Positions 58,583 through 64,000 of a DNA stretch of 64,000 nucleotides are shown piece after piece (the stretch's first letter is position 1; each line of letters begins with the position of its first letter). The DNA lies in the NCBI GenBank assembly GCA_009192285.1, contig CM018604.1:5303746-5367745 (forward strand), read 5' to 3'. The stretch is from Morchella semilibera (Eukaryota; Ascomycota; Pezizomycetes; Pezizales; Morchellaceae). The position numbers and the translations under genes are program-made. The notes under the pieces were generated by a model. The model had not been told where the DNA came from. It saw nothing but the letters and a program-made list of their open reading frames with translations, and made no database searches.

Positions 58583-60256
58583 ATGAAGTCCGAGCGTAAC
58601 AGAGCCCGATCGCCATCGGGCGAGACGAACTTCTTCAAACGCCTCTTGGTGATGCTCAAGTCTCAAAAATCGCGTCAGCGACACGGGCATTCTCAATCAG
58701 TCCCAAATAATACTCTTGCTCCTCCAGCTTACTCGAGCAATTATGCTGCATCATCAACATCGCTCTATTATAATCGCGGTGGTATGAAACAAGCATCCCC
58801 TGCTGCTAAACCTCCTCCAGAGGTGCTACTCGCTATCTTTTCTTACATCTGCCCGCATGCCCTTGACTACACCTACGAATCTGCAGAGGATAGCGTTACC
58901 GAGACTGGATGCATGCTCTGCAACATGCGGGACCTTGCGCGAGTAGGTCTCGTCTGCAAGGAATGGCATCGAGCGGCTCAACTACTGCAGTACCGCAGCA
59001 TTCGCCTCGATAGTGTCCATTACTGTGGAATGGAGGGTGAGCTCTCGGAGAGGCGTAAGAGGAGTTCATTTTTCCAGAAACAAAGTTCCCCGCTGGAAAT
59101 TCCCGAGCAGCGAATGCGATTGTTGTACCGGACGTTCCAGGAGAGCGAGTCGATCGCGTCGTTGGTGTGGCTACTGAAGCTTCCTTACATGACACGGGAA
59201 ACGTGCAAGCAGGATTTGGCTCGACTTGTGTCTCTTCTACCAAATCTACGTTATGTTGATCTACCTGATGGTATCTATTCTGACGATTCTTCATGCGCAT
59301 CGTTGAAAGCAATCCTTTACACCAGATGCTCTGACCTACGGAAAATGACTTGGATGTCCGGGTCCGAGAAGAACTTTGTCGATTTGTGGTATGAACCACC
59401 GTGGGTATCACTTGAAGTGGTTGAGTTATCGAATATGAGAATTGAAAACGGAGATTTGGTGCAGGCTCTCTCAGCAATGCCGTATTTAAAACACCTTAAA
59501 TTGAAAGATATGCGGTGGGCCACTGACGAAGTCTTTGACCCGGCGTTTGAATTCGGCCAATTCCGGGCCATCAAAAGTCTAGAACTGGATGGGAACACCA
59601 GTATCACAATTGACGGGTTATGCACCTACCTCTCTCGCCCTGAAGTTCAAAAAACTCTTGAATCCCTTACCCTCATAAACACCCCAATCCCTACTCATCT
59701 CATCTATCGTATTCTACCTCTAGCAACATCCTTAACTTCCCTCTCAATTAATCAAACCATTTCTCGAGTTATCCCTAGAAATGAAGTTCAGCTTCTCTCG
59801 TCCCTGACTCTTACCCATCTCTCTTACGAGATCATCGGTGAAGATACTAGGCTTACAAGGCCATCTCCAAGCTACTATGCATATCTTTCCGAATCGCTTT
59901 GGGCTGGCGGTCTTCCCTCGCTCACAGACCTCTATGTCCGTGAAACGACCTTCCACAAGCGTCTCCAAAACGAGCCTACCGGTGCCAATACCGGCGTCTT
60001 TGCTACGGGCGGATGGACGCAGAAAATGACAGTTTTCGAGAAGAACCTCGATCATATGAACTGGATCAAGTACAGAGTCGGTACACTCAGTAACGGGAAA
60101 CTTCTTGTTAGCCCAATATATGAGAGACCCACGACTTCGGCCTTCGATTCAGACCCAAATGAAAGCGAAAATAGGGCAAACCTGTTAACCGTCCCTGGCG
60201 CCTCCAACATGGGAATTAGGGAAAAGAGGTCAAGCAGACAGGATCTGTGGAGATAA
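58583..60256 (+). CDS. F-box protein with leucine-rich-repeat-like C-terminus
   Basis: A single exon of 557 aa. After a basic, disordered N-terminus, an F-box-like segment covers residues about 75-145: PPPEVLLAIFSYICPHAL, then a loop with CMLC, then LARVGLVCKEWHRAAQLLQY. The rest has irregular leucine-rich units: LARLVSLLPNLRYVDLPDG, SLEVVELSNMRIENGDLV, YLKHLKLKDMRW, AIKSLELDGNTSITIDGL and TLESLTLINTPIP. This is the architecture of fungal F-box/LRR proteins, which recruit substrates to SCF ubiquitin ligases. The substrate is unknown. The long CT-rich leader upstream and the clean frame argue for an intact gene. Confidence 0.8.
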   Translation: MKSERNRARSPSGETNFFKRLLVMLKSQKSRQRHGHSQSVPNNTLAPPAYSSNYAASSTSLYYNRGGMKQASPAAKPPPEVLLAIFSYICPHALDYTYESAEDSVTETGCMLCNMRDLARVGLVCKEWHRAAQLLQYRSIRLDSVHYCGMEGELSERRKRSSFFQKQSSPLEIPEQRMRLLYRTFQESESIASLVWLLKLPYMTRETCKQDLARLVSLLPNLRYVDLPDGIYSDDSSCASLKAILYTRCSDLRKMTWMSGSEKNFVDLWYEPPWVSLEVVELSNMRIENGDLVQALSAMPYLKHLKLKDMRWATDEVFDPAFEFGQFRAIKSLELDGNTSITIDGLCTYLSRPEVQKTLESLTLINTPIPTHLIYRILPLATSLTSLSINQTISRVIPRNEVQLLSSLTLTHLSYEIIGEDTRLTRPSPSYYAYLSESLWAGGLPSLTDLYVRETTFHKRLQNEPTGANTGVFATGGWTQKMTVFEKNLDHMNWIKYRVGTLSNGKLLVSPIYERPTTSAFDSDPNESENRANLLTVPGASNMGIREKRSSRQDLWR

Positions 60257-63200
60257 TGTCCCGGTTCCCTTTAATCTTACTCGCATTTTTTCCTATTTCC
60301 TTTTTATGTTTTTCGTATAATTAGGGTGGTTAGGTCTTTCATCTGGGAGTTATCTTTTTCCGCAAATTTTTCCACTATTGATATCATTGCTTGTCAGGTG
60401 TTTTTCTTTGATGCATTTTATGTATTGATTTGCTGGGTGGTTTTGACCCTTCAAATATCGTTAACCGTTCCTATCTTGCTCATCTGCCGTGTTTCAAACG
60501 CAGACATATACCATCACTCGCTGTTCTCGCATTTGGAGATCTGGCGTGTTTATTTCCGCCAAATATGTAGCCGTTTACATATCTGATATTCTTTTGTAAA
60601 AAATTAGCCTATTACATGTAGGTACTGATATAATCATAGTCAAGGTTAACTCGATGTTCACTACATATGCTTACTCCTACATTGCACGAATTTGAGGCCA
60701 GCTAGGTATCCTACCAGTTACCAATACCTAACTTGAAATACATTTACCTATTCGATAATTCAACTTAGGGTAGTGATATGTTAATTACATGTATTGTACG
60801 ACTTTGGAATGGATCATATTAAATTAGACGAAAAGTTTCTTGAAACAGCCCATCGTTGGTTATTATCCGGAGGGAAGCTCTTGGCTCGCCGCGTCTATAA
60901 CACGCACGGATATTTCCAACTGTGTTTGTTTAATTTACAATTCAGGCCAACATTTTTTTTTTTCAAACCAAGCTTGGTGGTAAGAGATGACGGGTTTTTT
61001 TTTATGCCACCATGCCTTGCGGGTAGGTCCGCAGCGGCACGGGAACAAATCGTTTTTAACCTTATTACGTCCGAAAAGGTGAGGGAGGCATGGGACGAAA
61101 AGCAGTGGTTCGTTTCATTGAGATGCAGGAAGCCGGACTCTTCAAGTGGGGTGTGAGAGCCCGTGGCACAAATAGCCCTTGACTTCCGATGCGCCTTCCA
61201 CCCCACCGGGTTCCGAAAATTAGTATTTTGAAAGTGCCCACATATATACATGTATGTACTTATGAAAATTGTTTGCCGGTAGCTATAGCTGCAGCGTTTA
61301 AAAGGGTCGTTTACCTAAGAGGCGACCCGGTTTTTGGTAAATTTATCTTGCGCGATACGCTTCGGTCAGAGTATCAAAGTGATACCGATGAGCATGAGGT
61401 GTTCACGGGTTCTTGCATACAGCAGATTGTTACTCTCGTTCCATGCAGTTACCATTTTTTGTTTTGTTGTGTATGTGTACTGGAGTGCACGCATGATGAA
61501 ATTTGAGCGATGGAATAAGATTCATCTTCAGGAAGTAGTATTAAGGTAAGTATGTACATAACCGCCGTCGCTTGCAAGGAAGGAGGAGATCGACAAACAA
61601 AATGATCGTCGATGTTTCAGATAGGGTTAGGGTATGGGTTCATACGTCTATTTTTATTGTTGCCGAGTTTGCTCTCCACCCGAAAGTAAAAGTTAACAAG
61701 TTTGGCTTTTTAGGACTGATCGACCTATTATTTTTTGGCCATGTGGCAGAAAGGGGCGTCGACTAAGAAGATATCAAAGTTTTTTTTTTTTTTTTTTTGG
61801 TCCTGTCAGATATGTAGGTACCTTGTACTAGTACGTCAGGGTACTTGCCAAGCCCCTTGAATCACTACCGACCAACCAACCGGCATATCTAGAAGAGATT
61901 CATCGACCCCGTCTAGACTACCATTCAAAAAAAAGTCTCTCTCTGACTGTGCGCCTGCACTCAAGAGGGTCTTCTGGTGGATAAAGCCATTTTCCCGCTG
62001 CATCATCGTGAGTCTTTAAGCCATTCTTCACTGGCAGAGAGTAAACATCTTCAAATAAGCACATACGTACTCTTCTATACAGTCATTGTACTACCTATTG
62101 CCACCAGGTTTAAAGGCTTTTTTCGCTCTCTTTCATACGCTAGAAGCAACATGTGGCCTCCCATTGGATCTCGATGCTCTATTACTGAGGTAGTTTACCC
62201 TGCAGGGTTAAGTCAGAGCTCGAGTTCAGGAGTAATTCGCCTAACTCCCGCCTCTGCTTTTTCCTCTCTTTTTTTTTTTCGAAGGAAGATGACATGATGG
62301 TGAAAAGATGCCGGTTCTTAAAGGTAATGTGACTAGCCTCCGTGCAATAGTTTGCTCTTATATGGGTTAATTTTCAATTGGAAATACTTAAAAGTGCAAA
62401 AATCCTTTCAGCGAAGGGGGTTTTTCTTTGGGTTCTGAGCTATAATGATTGGTCAGGTTCCTCTTTCCTTTTTGGTGTTCACCGAACTTTTTGCTGTTTA
62501 CGCCCTGAGCGCTGCCGACCAGTCATTGTAAGCTTAGCAGAGACCAGATCTACTTTCTGCAGCTGGCTAACGAAATAGGTTTTTGGGGTGCAAAGATGCT
62601 GCTAAAGATTGCAGTAGCAAGATCACAACTGGACTAGTCTGGCCTGGGATCACGCACATATGCTCTGCTACTGCGGAAGAAAGTTTTCAACCCAGCAGAA
62701 GGGTCTATAACGTACATGTACGTACCTGGAGAGTTAACTGTGGCTTATGTAAGAGCCAAGCGTTATGAATCGAGTGCTTAGCTGTGATAGAGCTTGATGG
62801 GATCTTTTGACACCGTTCGACTCCATCCTGGGACGCAGGTCGGGGTTTTTTTTTCTACGAGCGACTCGTACTTGGCTTTTACGCCACTCGGGAGGTTGAT
62901 ATTCTCGATTGCTATATCATGCGGTCATTTAAATGCCTGTCATTGCAATTGAGCCTGACGCAGGCCATATGTATAGGCTTGAAATGGACGAAAGCTACAT
63001 ATTGATCTTCATACACCCAGCCTTTTTTGCTACCGGGCGAACACAGCATAAGCATATTTGCCAAGCGAACTACCTCGATGTCTTAGAACCATACAACCGA
63101 AATCAGTAATCACCATACTCTGAAATAATAATTTCTGGAGTTGTTGATAAATCCTTTTTCCGGGGGCAAAATCGATCGGTGGAGGTGCCGGTGGTTGGGC

Positions 63201-64000
63201 ACTCAACGAACCAGAACCGCCAATGCAACGGAATAAACCACAAAAACAACACTGACCGTCCTTGCAGATCCAGCGCTAAAATCTTTGCCAGTGCCTGGAG
63301 TTTCTGTATACCGTTTCCCTGAATGATCACGAGAGCTATATCCCTGCGGCACTCTGTCAAAGTGTCACCTGGGCCGCCGATGGGGAATTTGCCGCGCCTA
63401 CTGTGGCGATGGTTATGCGCGCCGGGTGGATCTATACATCATCTCTTCCTCCTTGCCATCTTGATGTGGCGTGCTGATTAGTAGTGATCCCTCCCCCTTA
63501 ACTGTACTTCATTGGCGTTGTACTTGTCCGTTAACTAATATACTCGCCCCATCTCTTGACTTCCAATACTACAGGTCAAGGGTACAAATCCCTTAAACAG
63601 GCCAGACACTATGAGAGAATTAAGATGCATGTTTGGTCTCTGATAAGTACCACCCCTAACTTTTGTTACTGTGGGGTTCCGTATCTGCATACCGGCACAA
63701 TGGTAGAGAGAGACTGATTCGTTCACCAGGTAGGTTTTAAGTTGCCAAGAACCTCTATAACCTGCATGTAACCTGCAGCAAGCATAAATAACACTGAGGC
63801 GTACTATTAGGCTAACCAATTAAAGAGGTCCATTCACGCCTTAGTGTTTTAACTATTTGTAGATATTGTGGCTTTATGCGGTGAAGAAAACCCATGCTTT
63901 TATGTAAGTGTGGCCTGAAACTTGGGTTTGGGAGCATATGTATATGCATGTTCGGCAAACTAGGACTTGGTAACCTTCTGCTCGAGTTCTACAAGAAAGG
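60257..64000. other. Intergenic spacer to the window end, no gene supported
   Basis: 3.7 kb. Open frames up to 120 codons (60794-61156, 60895-61251, 61977-62297) show no domain, biased composition or splice support. It contains a minus-strand near-match to the CGAGTGA motif (60503-60520), TACATGTA near 60613, 60786, 61247 and 62713, and T17 near 61782. A promoter or gene could begin beyond 64000. Confidence 0.5.

Noticed and set aside
63535-63819. Possible tRNA-like sequence and open frame near the right edge
   Set aside because: A loose B-box-like GGTACAAATCC is present but no matching A box or cloverleaf; the frame has no protein features.

Overview
The window looks like nuclear DNA of a filamentous ascomycete. 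Genes are split by short introns (mostly about 46-70 nt) with GTATGT/GTAAGT-like donors and CAG/TAG acceptors. The proteins are typical Pezizomycotina versions: a GT15 mannosyltransferase, an ELO elongase, GARP Vps54, condensin Ycg1, and an Nrp1-type RRM/RanBP2-finger protein. Low gene density and long, AT-balanced spacers with degenerate small repeats suggest a repeat-laden genome; a Pezizomycete (truffle or morel relative) would fit, but that is a guess. No CRISPR array, rRNA, bona fide tRNA or autonomous transposon was found.

Layout. 0-8 kb: Mpv17/PMP22-family protein (+), APH-like kinase (-), a tiny two-exon membrane protein (+), and Lin1/CD2BP2 U5 snRNP factor (-). 8-17 kb: a spacer holding a tRNA-derived SINE, then the divergent pair MCM5 (-) and VPS54 (+), sharing a 550-bp promoter that contains an MluI cell-cycle box. 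17-25.3 kb: mostly spacer with a 227-bp TIR element, two small hypothetical genes, and an F-box/ankyrin gene (-) broken by one base. 27.7-34 kb: COX6 (-), ELO elongase (+), Myb/SANT-like protein (-). 36-44.5 kb: KRE2/MNT1-type mannosyltransferase (+, one frame break), condensin YCG1 (-, five frame breaks), and a mitochondrial cysteine-synthase-like gene (+, one frame break). 44.5-53.5 kb: a 9-kb gene desert with a second SINE copy, a minisatellite and several fold-back elements. 53.5-60.3 kb: Nrp1-like protein (-) and an F-box/LRR-like protein (+). 60.3-64 kb: no supported gene.

The genes are mostly housekeeping and do not form a cluster or pathway; MCM5 and condensin are both cell-cycle genes, but they are far apart. 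The most notable signals are outside the genes. One is a dispersed motif, CGAGTGA-N6-RTGA, present at least 12 times exactly. Another is a strong excess of the palindrome TACATGTA, confined to spacers. There are also fold-back/SINE elements and many long poly-G/C tracts. Single-base frame breaks cluster in the GC-rich genes. They are more likely assembly errors than gene death, but this cannot be decided from the sequence alone.
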